A DNA stretch of 64,000 nucleotides from Lachnospiraceae bacterium. GTDB lineage: Bacteria > Bacillota > Clostridia > Lachnospirales > Lachnospiraceae. Where the stretch lies: positions 1 to 64,000 of the forward strand of contig JAFZGJ010000005.1 of NCBI GenBank assembly GCA_017555455.1, in the 5' to 3' direction. Of this stretch, positions 18,396 through 26,269 are shown in pieces. Below the pieces are notes generated by a model that searched no databases, was not told the DNA's origin, and saw nothing but the letters and a program-made list of their open reading frames with translations. A program made the translations under genes and the position numbers. The stretch's first letter is position 1. Each line of letters starts with the position of its first letter.

Positions 18396-19238
18396 ATGAA
18401 ATTTACAAAAATGCATGGTGCCGGTAATGATTATGTATATATCAACGGTTTTACTGAAAAAATAGAGCAGAAAAACAAACCGGAATGGGTAAGAAAAATT
18501 AGTGACAGACATTTTGGAATTGGAAGCGATGGGGCAATTTTTATTAATCCTTCCGATGTGGCTGATTTTGAAATGGAAATGTATAATGCAGATGGAACCC
18601 GTTCTGAAATGTGCGGAAACGGAATCCGTTGTGTTGGTAAGTTTGTTTATGATAAAGGGCTTACAGATAAAGAACAGATTACTGTTGTCAGTGCAGGAAA
18701 AATTAAATATCTGGATTTGACGGTTGAAAATGGGAAAGCCGTACAGATTAAAGTAAATATGGGAGAGCCGATTTTAAAATCAGGGTTAGTTCCGGTAGTC
18801 AGTGACAGTGAGGAAGTAATTGATGAACCTATTTATATTTCTGAAGTAGATAAAACTTATCATATGACCTGTGTTTCTATGGGAAATCCTCATGCAGTGG
18901 TATTTTTGGAAGATGTTGAGAACTTGGAGATTGAAAAAATAGGTCCTTATTTTGAAAATCATTGCAGATTTCCCAACCGTACCAACACTGAGTTTGTAAA
19001 AGTACTGGATAGGAATAACGTACAGATGAGGGTTTGGGAAAGAGGAACCGGAGAAACTTTGGCCTGCGGAACCGGATGCTGTGCAACGGCGGTAGCTTGT
19101 ATTTTAAATGGGCTTACAGATCATGAAGTAACGGTACATGTTTTAGGAGGAAAAATCAAAATTTTCTGGGATAGAGAAAGTAATCTTGTCTATATGACGG
19201 GATCGGCAGAAACGGTATTTGAAGGTGAAATTAATTAA
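18396..19238 (+). CDS. dapF: Diaminopimelate epimerase
   Basis: A 280-residue cofactor-free epimerase that converts LL- to meso-diaminopimelate for lysine and peptidoglycan. The two catalytic Cys are at residue 73 (MCGNGIRC) and residue 224 (ACGTGCCA). The N-terminus MHGAGNDYVYI is typical. The ATG at 18396 has AGGAAAGG upstream; an ATG at 18354 inside ribU would add 14 unrelated residues. It lies 17 bp after ribU with no promoter or terminator between, so it is probably read through from the FMN-controlled promoter, an unexpected link. Confidence 0.95.
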   Translation: MKFTKMHGAGNDYVYINGFTEKIEQKNKPEWVRKISDRHFGIGSDGAIFINPSDVADFEMEMYNADGTRSEMCGNGIRCVGKFVYDKGLTDKEQITVVSAGKIKYLDLTVENGKAVQIKVNMGEPILKSGLVPVVSDSEEVIDEPIYISEVDKTYHMTCVSMGNPHAVVFLEDVENLEIEKIGPYFENHCRFPNRTNTEFVKVLDRNNVQMRVWERGTGETLACGTGCCATAVACILNGLTDHEVTVHVLGGKIKIFWDRESNLVYMTGSAETVFEGEIN

Positions 19239-19262
19239 GAGGCTGTAACAGCCTCTTATTAA
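19236..19262. terminator. Bidirectional terminator at the dapF 3' end
   Basis: TAAGAGGCTG/CAGCCTCTTA, a 10-bp perfect stem with a 3-base loop that begins in the dapF stop codon. It lies between convergent genes and has A/T-rich flanks on both sides. Confidence 0.75.
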
Positions 19263-19942
19263 TTTTCTAAATAATTCAAATAAGCTAATGCATTGTCTAC
19301 ATAGTTACTTCCGGCCACAAAACCGAAATAGGCATCGGTTTTGGGGTAACTGGAGGTTTCGCAGATTTTTTTTGCCTGATCAATTTTAATACCGATGGGA
19401 ACTTTTTGATCTGTTTCATCGGTAGGAAGGTCTGCGTAGTATAACTTATCCGTGTATTTTTCCAATATTTCCGATGGTAAAATTAGATTCAAATTCTGAA
19501 AGAATCCCTGATTTCCATAAAAGTCAAAGTTGGTACTGTCTGCCAATACCACATCCAATTTTCCGGCCATAGCATTGGTGGAAAACTTTTGGCTGTAGGT
19601 AGCCGCATAAGGGGAAGTGGAAGTATCATCAATATAGTAAGTGGAATCTAATACAACCTGTTGTTTTTTGAGATTTAATCCTAAATAGGCTTCAAAATCT
19701 TCGATAAAAATTTCATCCTCAATATTAGGAAAGGCATTGATATAAGCAATAGACAAAACCGTTTCTTTTTGTGTAATAATGGAATGCAAAATGCTTCCAA
19801 ACATACAGGCCAAAAATACAGTTATGATAGTATGAACTTTATAATAATCCCAAAAATATTCCAGTTTTTTAGAAAATGGCTGGTCATTTAGTTTTTCATG
19901 TTGCAGATGAATTTCATCCCGTAAAGAGTTCGTATTACGCAT
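19259..19942 (-). CDS. Hypothetical membrane-anchored extracytoplasmic protein
   Basis: A 227-residue protein I do not recognise. Residues 1-34 are cytoplasmic and charged; a single transmembrane helix follows (about 38-58, TIITVFLACMFGSILHSII), then a soluble domain of about 165 residues that should face outward. The domain contains GKLDVVLADSTNFDFYG, which recalls the lobe hinge of periplasmic binding proteins, and two further DxxY-type segments, but this is not enough for a family call. It is convergent with dapF and divergent from the DUF6106 gene. No ribosome binding site stronger than GGAGAT is seen before the ATG. Confidence 0.7.
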   Translation of the reverse strand: MRNTNSLRDEIHLQHEKLNDQPFSKKLEYFWDYYKVHTIITVFLACMFGSILHSIITQKETVLSIAYINAFPNIEDEIFIEDFEAYLGLNLKKQQVVLDSTYYIDDTSTSPYAATYSQKFSTNAMAGKLDVVLADSTNFDFYGNQGFFQNLNLILPSEILEKYTDKLYYADLPTDETDQKVPIGIKIDQAKKICETSSYPKTDAYFGFVAGSNYVDNALAYLNYLEN

Positions 19943-20168
19943 AAAATCTCCAATGCTTTAGATGTCATTTTACATATATCTTAATAGGATATGAGAATAG
20001 TGTCAATAAAAGGAAAATTAAGTTTTTTAAAATTTTATAAACTGAAGAATGTTGGTTGAAAGTTTTGTAAGAATGTAATAAACTGTATTTATTCAAAGTC
20101 AGGAGAATAAAAAATTTCAAGTGTTTCCTGAATAATCATTGGAAACTATAAGAAATGGAGAAAAGAGA

Positions 20169-20663
20169 ATGAACGAAGCATATTATGAAATTATGGTTTC
20201 AAAGAAGGCATCACCATTGGTGAAGGTGGCTCAGATTGTTGCAGCTATTATGAGTGGCTTTTTTGTACTTATAATGTTTATGGGAATCATTTGGGGGATT
20301 GTTTTAGCAGTAGCTTTTGGAGTAGCCAGTTATGTTATATCTTTATATAGTAGTGTAGAATATGAATATTTATATGTGGATAAAGAACTGCAGATAGATT
20401 GTATTTTAGCAAAGAGTAAGCGTAAAAGAAAAGAAACGCTGGATCTAAATGAGTTAGTTGTTTTGGCACCGATACGTTCCCATGAATTAGATCATTATCG
20501 TAATGGTAACTATAAAAAAGCTGACTACAGTTCCGGAGAAGAAGATAACGCACAGAAAAAATATATGTTAATTGTGAATGATAAACAGATTATTTTTGAA
20601 CCAACAGAAGAATTGGTGAAAACTATTCGTATGTTTGCACCGAGAAAGGTTTTTACATATTAA
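20169..20663 (+). CDS. DUF6106 family membrane protein
   Basis: A 164-residue protein. It begins MNEAYYEIMVSKKASP and has two close transmembrane helices (about residues 21-60), followed by a soluble part with VEYEYLYVDKELQIDCILAK and ELVVLAPI, which I associate with DUF6106. The topology suggests a membrane-bound beta-rich domain similar in plan to bPH proteins. The ATG at 20169 follows GGAGAAAAGAGA; a TTG at 20139 is in frame but has no ribosome binding site. It has its own terminator. The function is unknown. Confidence 0.75.
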   Translation: MNEAYYEIMVSKKASPLVKVAQIVAAIMSGFFVLIMFMGIIWGIVLAVAFGVASYVISLYSSVEYEYLYVDKELQIDCILAKSKRKRKETLDLNELVVLAPIRSHELDHYRNGNYKKADYSSGEEDNAQKKYMLIVNDKQIIFEPTEELVKTIRMFAPRKVFTY

Positions 20664-20672
20664 AAGAGTAAG

Positions 20673-20702
20673 AAATGTCGGAAGTCCTCCGACATTTTTT
20701 TG
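20673..20702 (+). terminator. Rho-independent terminator
   Basis: AAATGTCGGA/TCCGACATTT, a perfect 10-bp stem with a 5-base loop, then TTTTTTG. Confidence 0.9.
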
Positions 20703-20722
20703 TGTTAGAAAAGGTGTGGGCG

Positions 20723-20731
20723 TGTTATAAT
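20723..20731 (+). promoter_or_regulatory. Extended -10 of the deo operon
   Basis: TGTTATAAT, that is TG, one base and a perfect TATAAT, 38 bases before the deoB ATG. The -35 is weak (TTAGAA at 20705). Confidence 0.6.
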
Positions 20732-20768
20732 AATAAATAGGAATTGTGCAAAAGGAGTAAGACATATT

Positions 20769-21941
20769 ATGGTAGATAGAAGAGTCTTTTTAATTGTATT
20801 GGACAGTTACGGAATCGGAGAGCTTCCCGATGCAGCAGATTTCGGTGATAAAGGAAGTAATACCCTTCGTTCTATTACAGCATCTAAAGAATACAATACC
20901 CCTCTTATGAAGAAAATGGGATTATTTAATATCGATGGAATTGAATATATGGAAGGTGTGGAAAATCCTATAGCAAGCTACGCACGCTTGGGAGAAATCT
21001 CTAAGGGAAAGGATACCACTATTGGCCATTGGGAAATTGCAGGAATTATATCCGAAAGACCGCTTCCTACCTATCCTGATGGTTTTCCACAGGAGCTATT
21101 AGATGAATTTTCACGATTAACAGGGCGGGGTGTTCTTTGTAATAAACCCTATTCAGGAACGGAAGTGATTAAAGAATTTGGCGAAGAACATATAAAGACA
21201 GGAAAATTGATTGTTTATACTTCCGCAGATAGTGTATTTCAGATTGCGGCACATGAAGATTATGTGCCTGTAGAAGAACTATACAAATATTGTGAGATTG
21301 CAAGAGAGTTATTACAGGGAGAGCATGGTGTGGGCAGAGTGATTGCCCGTCCTTTTGTTGGGGAAGTAGGGAATTTTACCAGAACTCCGAGAAGACATGA
21401 TTATTCTTTAATACCTCCCAAAACTACCATGTTGGATGTGTTAAAAGAGGCCGGTTATGCTACCAGGGGTGTGGGCAAGATTTATGATATTTTTGCCGGA
21501 AAAAGCATTAGTGATACCGTAAGAATTCAAAACAATGTGGATGGAATGGAAAAAACCATTGCAATTATGGAGGAAGATTTTAAAGGTTTATGTTTTGTGA
21601 ATCTGGTAGACTTCGATATGATTTACGGACATAGAAATGACGTGGATGGGTATGCAAAAGCGGCTACCGTATTTGATAGGCAATTGGAAGAATTTGTAAG
21701 TAAAATGAGAGATTCCGATATTTTGATGATTACCGCAGACCATGGATGTGATCCCGGATTTAGAGGGACCGATCATTCTAGAGAATATGTACCGTTTTTA
21801 GTTTATGGAAAAGATATTAAGAATGGAGTTAATTTGGGAACCGGAAGCAGTTTTGCAGATATTGCGGCAACCATTCAGGATATTTTTGAGGTAGAGCAAA
21901 AAACAGCCGGAAAAAGCTTTAAAGATAAAATTTTAAAGTAA
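20769..21941 (+). CDS. deoB: Phosphopentomutase
   Basis: A 390-residue Mn-dependent enzyme that interconverts (deoxy)ribose-1-P and (deoxy)ribose-5-P in nucleoside breakdown. It belongs to the alkaline phosphatase superfamily: LDSYGIGELPDA at the N-terminus holds the first metal Asp, GNTL is replaced by the equivalent SNTLRSI with the phosphorylated Thr, and the C-terminal metal sites are in NLVDFDMIYGHR and ITADHGCDP. AAAGGAGTAAG precedes the ATG. It is the first gene of the operon with cdd, pdp and deoC. Confidence 0.96.
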   Translation: MVDRRVFLIVLDSYGIGELPDAADFGDKGSNTLRSITASKEYNTPLMKKMGLFNIDGIEYMEGVENPIASYARLGEISKGKDTTIGHWEIAGIISERPLPTYPDGFPQELLDEFSRLTGRGVLCNKPYSGTEVIKEFGEEHIKTGKLIVYTSADSVFQIAAHEDYVPVEELYKYCEIARELLQGEHGVGRVIARPFVGEVGNFTRTPRRHDYSLIPPKTTMLDVLKEAGYATRGVGKIYDIFAGKSISDTVRIQNNVDGMEKTIAIMEEDFKGLCFVNLVDFDMIYGHRNDVDGYAKAATVFDRQLEEFVSKMRDSDILMITADHGCDPGFRGTDHSREYVPFLVYGKDIKNGVNLGTGSSFADIAATIQDIFEVEQKTAGKSFKDKILK

Positions 21942-21960
21942 AGGAAGGGGCGGTGAAATT

Positions 21961-22377
21961 GTGAATAAGGAAGAATTAGTAAAGAAAGCCTACGAAGCAC
22001 AAAAATTTTCCTATAGTCCCTATTCGGGTTTTCAGGTAGGAGCAGCACTTTTGGCAGGAAACGGAAAAATATACACCGGATGCAATATAGAAAATGCAGC
22101 ATTTTCACCTACCAACTGTGCGGAAAGAACCGCTTTCTTTAAAGCTGTTTCTGAAGGAGAAAAAGAGTTTCAAGGGATAGCAATTGTGGGAAATAAAAAG
22201 GATGCACCTAAAGAGGAATGGGAATTTTGTACTCCCTGTGGAGTATGCCGGCAGGTAATGCTGGAATTTGTTAATCCGGAAGAATTTTTAATTATTTCAG
22301 GTAAGGGAGATGAAATAAAGGAATTTACATTAAAAGAATTACTTCCGGAAAGTTTCTCTCCAAGCATGGTGAATTAA
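21961..22377 (+). CDS. cdd: Cytidine deaminase
   Basis: A 138-residue homotetramer-type enzyme that deaminates cytidine and deoxycytidine. The zinc site is formed by NCAERTAFF (Cys and catalytic Glu) and PCGVCRQ (two Cys), and the substrate Asn-Glu lies in CNIENAAFSP. The start is GTG at 21961, with GGAAGGGGCGGTG upstream. It passes uridine or deoxyuridine to the phosphorylase encoded 13 bp downstream. Confidence 0.96.
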   Translation: MNKEELVKKAYEAQKFSYSPYSGFQVGAALLAGNGKIYTGCNIENAAFSPTNCAERTAFFKAVSEGEKEFQGIAIVGNKKDAPKEEWEFCTPCGVCRQVMLEFVNPEEFLIISGKGDEIKEFTLKELLPESFSPSMVN

Positions 22378-22390
22378 GGGGGATTGAAAT

Positions 22391-23713
22391 ATGAGAATGT
22401 ACGATTTGATTTCCAAAAAAAGAAATGGCGGAGCATTAAACAAAGAGGAAATGACCCATTTGATTGAAGGATATGTAAAAGGAGAAATTCCGGATTATCA
22501 GATGTCTGCATTTTTAATGGCAGTATATTTTCAGGGGATGACAAAAGAAGAAACTGCCATAATGACGGATTTGGTGGCCCGAAGCGGAGATGTGGTTGAT
22601 TTATCTCCTATTGAAGGTATTAAAGTAGATAAACATTCTACCGGAGGCGTGGGAGACAAAACTACTTTAATTGTAGCACCTTTGGCAGCAGCCTGTGGAG
22701 TAAAGGTTGCAAAAATGTCCGGCAGAGGACTGGGGCATACAGGAGGAACGGTAGATAAGCTGGAATCTATTCCCGGTATGCGTGTCAGTATAGAAAGAGA
22801 AGAATTTTTTGAGATTGTAAAGAAAACCGGCATATGTGTCATTGGGCAATCCGGTAATTTGACTCCGGCAGATAAAAAATTATATGCATTAAGGGATGTA
22901 ACGGCTACCGTAGAGAGTATTCCTTTAATTGCAGTGTCTATTATGGGAAAAAAACTGGCAGCAGGCAGTGACTGCATCTTATTAGATGTAAAAACCGGTA
23001 GCGGAGCATTTATGAACAGTGTTGAAGATTCACTTGCTTTGGCACAGGAAATGGTAAGTATTGGGGAAAGTGCAGGAAAGAAAACAGTTGCTTTAATTAC
23101 TAATATGGATATTCCTTTGGGAAATAACATAGGAAACAGTTTAGAAGTAATAGAGGCAGTGGAAACTTTAAAGAACCGGGGGCCGGAAGATTTGACCAAT
23201 GTGTGTCTGGAACTGGCAGCCAACATGTTATATTTGGCAGGGCAGGGGGATATGGAAACCTGTTACGGAAAAGTAAAAAAAGCTTTGGAAAGCGGGGCTG
23301 CGTTACAGAAATTTATAGAAATGGTAGAAGCACAGGGTGGTGACAGCTCTGTCATTAAAGATATTTCTAAGTTTGAAAAGGCTTCTGTTGTAAAAGAAAT
23401 TATTAGTCCATATGACGGATATATCACTTTTATGGATACCAAGGAATGTGGGATTGCTTCTTGTATTTTAGGAGCCGGAAGAGAAACCAAGGAAGATAGT
23501 ATAGACTATTCTGCGGGAATTGTTTTAAAGAAGAAAACCGGAGATAGGATTGAAAAAGGGGATGTATTGGCAGTTATGTATGGTAACAAAGAAGAAAAAA
23601 TGCTCCCTGCAGAGGAACAGTTTTTAAAAGCTTTGAAGGTAGAAGGAAATAAGCCTGAAACACAAAAGTTAATTTACGCAAGAGTTACCGGTGATGCGGT
23701 AGAATGGAAATAA
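22391..23713 (+). CDS. pdp: Pyrimidine-nucleoside phosphorylase
   Basis: A 440-residue phosphorylase that splits uridine, thymidine and deoxyuridine to the base and (deoxy)ribose-1-phosphate. The signature SGRGLGHTGGTVDKLESIPG is present, preceded by KHSTGGVGDKTTL, which binds phosphate. The length and the C-terminal swivel domain match Bacillus Pdp rather than the E. coli DeoA. AAGGGGGATTG serves as the ribosome binding site. Its product feeds DeoB and then DeoC. Confidence 0.95.
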   Translation: MRMYDLISKKRNGGALNKEEMTHLIEGYVKGEIPDYQMSAFLMAVYFQGMTKEETAIMTDLVARSGDVVDLSPIEGIKVDKHSTGGVGDKTTLIVAPLAAACGVKVAKMSGRGLGHTGGTVDKLESIPGMRVSIEREEFFEIVKKTGICVIGQSGNLTPADKKLYALRDVTATVESIPLIAVSIMGKKLAAGSDCILLDVKTGSGAFMNSVEDSLALAQEMVSIGESAGKKTVALITNMDIPLGNNIGNSLEVIEAVETLKNRGPEDLTNVCLELAANMLYLAGQGDMETCYGKVKKALESGAALQKFIEMVEAQGGDSSVIKDISKFEKASVVKEIISPYDGYITFMDTKECGIASCILGAGRETKEDSIDYSAGIVLKKKTGDRIEKGDVLAVMYGNKEEKMLPAEEQFLKALKVEGNKPETQKLIYARVTGDAVEWK

Positions 23714-23727
23714 AGGGGAAGAAAACA

Positions 23728-24396
23728 ATGAATAACCAAGAATTATTTCGGTATGTAGATCATACTCAATTAAAGGCATTTGCAACATGGAAAGATATTC
23801 AGAAACTGTGTGATGAAGCTGTAGAATATCAAACTGCTTCCGTATGTGTACCACCCTCTTATATCAAAAGAATTGCGGATACTTATGGTGAGAAAATTAA
23901 CATTTGTACCGTAGTAGGATTCCCCTTGGGATATAGTACTACAGATGCAAAAGTGCAGGAAGTAAAAAATGCCATTGCGGACGGTGCAACTGAAATTGAT
24001 ATGGTGGTAAATATTTCTGATGTTAAAAACGGGAATTATGATAAAGTAGAAGCTGAAATTAGAGCTCTGAGAGAGGCCACAGGAAATAATATTTTAAAAG
24101 TAATTATTGAAACCTGCTATTTAACAGAAGAGGAAAAAATAGCTATGTGTAAGGCAGTAACCAATGCCAAAGCAGATTATATCAAAACCTCTACAGGATT
24201 TGGTACTGCAGGAGCTACCTTGGAAGATGTTATTTTAATGAAAAATAATATTGGGGAGAATGTGAAAATAAAAGCTGCCGGTGGAATCCGTACAAAAGAG
24301 GATATGGAAGCTTTCATTGAAGCCGGATGCAGTCGTCTCGGAACCAGTTCAGCAGTAGATATTTTAGTGAAACAGGCAAATATAGGAGAATATTAA
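23728..24396 (+). CDS. deoC: Deoxyribose-phosphate aldolase
   Basis: A 222-residue class I aldolase that splits deoxyribose-5-P to acetaldehyde and glyceraldehyde-3-P. The Schiff-base Lys is residue 153 in YIKTSTGFG; VVGFPLGYS and AAGGIRT are also typical. The ATG at 23728 follows AAAGGGGAAGAAAA; an ATG at 23704 overlaps the pdp stop region and lacks a site. It is the last gene of the operon, followed by a terminator. Confidence 0.96.
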   Translation: MNNQELFRYVDHTQLKAFATWKDIQKLCDEAVEYQTASVCVPPSYIKRIADTYGEKINICTVVGFPLGYSTTDAKVQEVKNAIADGATEIDMVVNISDVKNGNYDKVEAEIRALREATGNNILKVIIETCYLTEEEKIAMCKAVTNAKADYIKTSTGFGTAGATLEDVILMKNNIGENVKIKAAGGIRTKEDMEAFIEAGCSRLGTSSAVDILVKQANIGEY

Positions 24397-24399
24397 GAA

Positions 24400-24436
24400 A
24401 AATCCGGGTGTTATTTAAGTAACTCCCGGATTTTTT
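24400..24436 (+). terminator. Rho-independent terminator of the deo operon
   Basis: AAATCCGGG/CCCGGATTT with an inner GTTA/TAAC pairing in the loop, then TTTTTTG. Confidence 0.9.
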
Positions 24437-24454
24437 GTAGAATTTGTTTTTTAT

Positions 24455-24787
24455 TTAACGTTTATGAGAGACGGTTTTTGAACCATTAATATCTTTGGTA
24501 ATGTTTAAAATATGTTCTAATTGAACGGAATCCATTTTTTCCAACTCCATCATAATTTCCTTTAAAAGTAGAGGATGTGTTACGTTTTGGTCGAAAAATT
24601 CCTGAGGAGTAATGCGCAGATATTCACATAGATAGAAAAATACCTGCATAGATGGTAGAGATTTTTGATTTTCAATTTTATTAATATATCCTGCACTTTG
24701 ACCTAAAGAAAGACTTAAATCTCTGGCAGATAATTTGCGTTCCGAACGTATTTTGGTTAAACGGGAACTAAACCATTCCTGATTCAT
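24455..24787 (-). CDS. XRE family helix-turn-helix regulator
   Basis: A 110-residue protein with one HTH_3 domain at residues 5-65 (LTKIRSERKLSARDLSLSLG, then SAGYINKIENQKSLPSM) followed by a short helical tail ending in SHKR. The N-terminal half is typical of Cro/CI-like repressors. It sits convergent with deoC and divergent from the Spo0A-like response regulator, with 250 bp between. Its target is unknown; the divergent position makes the response regulator gene a candidate. AGTCAGG is a weak ribosome binding site. Confidence 0.88.
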   Translation of the reverse strand: MNQEWFSSRLTKIRSERKLSARDLSLSLGQSAGYINKIENQKSLPSMQVFFYLCEYLRITPQEFFDQNVTHPLLLKEIMMELEKMDSVQLEHILNITKDINGSKTVSHKR

Positions 24788-24933
24788 ATGACACCTGACT
24801 TCTCTTAAAATAGATTTATGGTTATTATTTCTGTTTGTTGATTAGTTATACTTGTCATTATATCTAATGTAAAATGGCAAATATGGCATTTAAGGCGTAA
24901 TTTAAGATGATGAATATACGTTAAGTATACAAA

Positions 24934-24963
24934 TTGATAGAAAATGTAGAATTGAAATATACA
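24934..24963 (+). promoter_or_regulatory. Likely promoter of the Spo0A-like regulator gene
   Basis: TTGATA (24934-24939), 18-base spacer, TATACA (24958-24963). A transcript from here would start near 24970, which supports the downstream ATG at 25038 as the true start. Confidence 0.5.
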
Positions 24964-25037
24964 TATTGTGGGAATCGAATTTTTGTCATAAAAAAGATGC
25001 TATAATGAAATACTTGAATCAGGATAGGAGTGAGCTG

Positions 25038-25823
25038 ATGGAACAGATAATCGAAGTACTTTTAGTAGAAGATGATAGATATACGTGTGAGGCATTTGAA
25101 TTCTGTATTCATAGAAATAAAAAATTTCATTTGGCTGCAACTACGGGGAAACAGAGTGAAGGACTGGAGATTTTAAAGAGAGGTAATATAGGAGCTGTCA
25201 TTTTGGATTTGGAATTGGATGAGGGAGATGGAATTAATTTCCTGACTTGTATGAAGCAACTAAATATTGAACAGCCTTTGGTGGTTGTCATTACCAATAA
25301 TCAAAGTGAAATTACCATGGATTGTTTGCATTCCATGGGGGTGACATTTATATATCAAAAATGTAATGAAAGCTATTCTCCGCAGGTGGTTTTAAGTATT
25401 ATTGAGCATACATATCCGTTTCGACAACGGAAAAACGGTTGTCAGATGCAGATAATTTCTTATCAGCGTAATCAGGAAGAAAGATATCAGAGAGACAGAA
25501 TAGAAGAAGAACTTAAGATTCTGGGATTTAAATTAAATACCAGGTCCAATGGCTATTTGGTGGATGCAATTTATTATACTGCATTTGAAATCCGGGGACG
25601 GGAGTGTGAAATGAAAGAAGTGTATTCTGTGGTGGCTAAGAAAAATAAAACAAAAGATGTAAATGTAGAAAAGTCTATACGTGATAATATAGAAAGAACG
25701 TGGATGAAAACAGCGCCAAAGCAACTGGAATTATATTATCCGTTCCCTATATCTAAAGAAAGCGGTGCCCCAACGAATATGGAATTTATTAAAAATATGA
25801 CACGTAAAATACAAAGTGTATAG
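25038..25823 (+). CDS. Response regulator with Spo0A-type DNA-binding domain
   Basis: A 261-residue protein. Residues 5-125 are a receiver domain: acidic pocket EDD at 11-13, phospho-acceptor Asp57 in AVILDLELDEGDG, Thr86 and Lys108. Residues 155-260 match the Spo0A C-terminal domain: NGYLVDAIYYT aligns with GYLYLREAI, NVEKSIRDNIERTW with the recognition helix RVERAIRHAIEVAW, and PTNMEFIKNM with PTNSEFIA. It diverges from genuine Spo0A (EGDG in place of PHLDG after the Asp), so it is a paralogue and not the sporulation master regulator. The ATG at 25038 follows AGGAGTGAGCTG. It is followed by a terminator, then by a mini-ORF and a GHKL kinase, the likely partner. Confidence 0.85.
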   Translation: MEQIIEVLLVEDDRYTCEAFEFCIHRNKKFHLAATTGKQSEGLEILKRGNIGAVILDLELDEGDGINFLTCMKQLNIEQPLVVVITNNQSEITMDCLHSMGVTFIYQKCNESYSPQVVLSIIEHTYPFRQRKNGCQMQIISYQRNQEERYQRDRIEEELKILGFKLNTRSNGYLVDAIYYTAFEIRGRECEMKEVYSVVAKKNKTKDVNVEKSIRDNIERTWMKTAPKQLELYYPFPISKESGAPTNMEFIKNMTRKIQSV

Positions 25824-25854
25824 TTTTGCGAAATGAAAAGTTATTTTCTAAAAG

Positions 25855-25893
25855 AGATAGAAACTTGAGCGTGCAAGTGTTCTATCTTTTTTT
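25855..25893 (+). terminator. Rho-independent terminator
   Basis: AGATAGAA-ACTTG pairs with CAAGT-TTCTATCT across a 6-base loop with one bulged base, followed by TTTTTTT. It ends the response regulator transcript and separates it from the kinase. Confidence 0.85.
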
Positions 25894-25904
25894 ATAAAAA
25901 TCAA

Positions 25905-25933
25905 CCGACAAAAACCAACATAAAGTTGGTCGG
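25905..25933. promoter_or_regulatory. Inverted repeat with 0A-box-like core
   Basis: ACCAAC/GTTGGT nested within CCGAC/GTCGG. The reverse strand of the left arm reads GGTTTTTGTCGG, close to the Spo0A box (TTTGTCGAA). A related site, TCGACAAAAACCGAC, lies at 26071-26085. Both are in the gap between the Spo0A-like regulator and the kinase. Binding by that regulator is an inference. Confidence 0.4.
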
Positions 25934-26070
25934 AAAAAAGTAAAAAGTACCGTAAAAAACGGAACAGTAGACCCTTCAAAAGATATAGAATTTGAAGTAG
26001 TTTATAAGAAAAATGATAATAATTATTTTACAATAAAATATGGAGAAAGGAAACGGGAGTGCTTCTATAA

Positions 26071-26085
26071 TCGACAAAAACCGAC
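26071..26085. promoter_or_regulatory. 0A-box-like site ahead of the mini-ORF and kinase
   Basis: TCGACAAAAACCGAC, whose reverse strand contains TTTTTGTCGA, one base off the extended Spo0A box. It shares CGACAAAAACC with the site at 25906. It is 95 bases upstream of the mini-ORF. Confidence 0.4.
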
Positions 26086-26165
26086 TTTTTTAGTAGTTTG
26101 GACTAACTGAGAGAACATTCTTTCCTTGCTATTGTTTGTGAAAACATAGAAAGGAGGGAATGAGC

Positions 26166-26213
26166 ATGAGTGTGTTGGAATTAATGCTTTGGTTAATTAA
26201 AATTTCAGGCTAA
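26166..26213 (+). CDS. Possible 15-residue peptide between response regulator and kinase
   Basis: AAGGAGGG is followed at a good distance by an ATG and a 15-codon frame, MSVLELMLWLIKISG, ending in TAA. An ATG six bases earlier is in frame but only one base from the ribosome binding site. The peptide is strongly hydrophobic and could form a short amphipathic or membrane helix. It lies 56 bp before the kinase gene and must be on the same transcript. There is no AgrB-type processing gene and no Cys or Ser typical of an autoinducing ring. It may be a signal peptide for the kinase, a leader peptide that sets kinase translation, or a chance frame. Confidence 0.45.
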   Translation: MSVLELMLWLIKISG

Positions 26214-26269
26214 AAGAATAGGAAGTCAAAGGGTGTTATAAAAGATTATAAGAAACTTCAGATGATTAT

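Noticed and set aside
22531..23226. Long minus-strand frame inside pdp (231 codons)
   Set aside because: It is a shadow of the pdp coding sequence, without ribosome binding site or known family.
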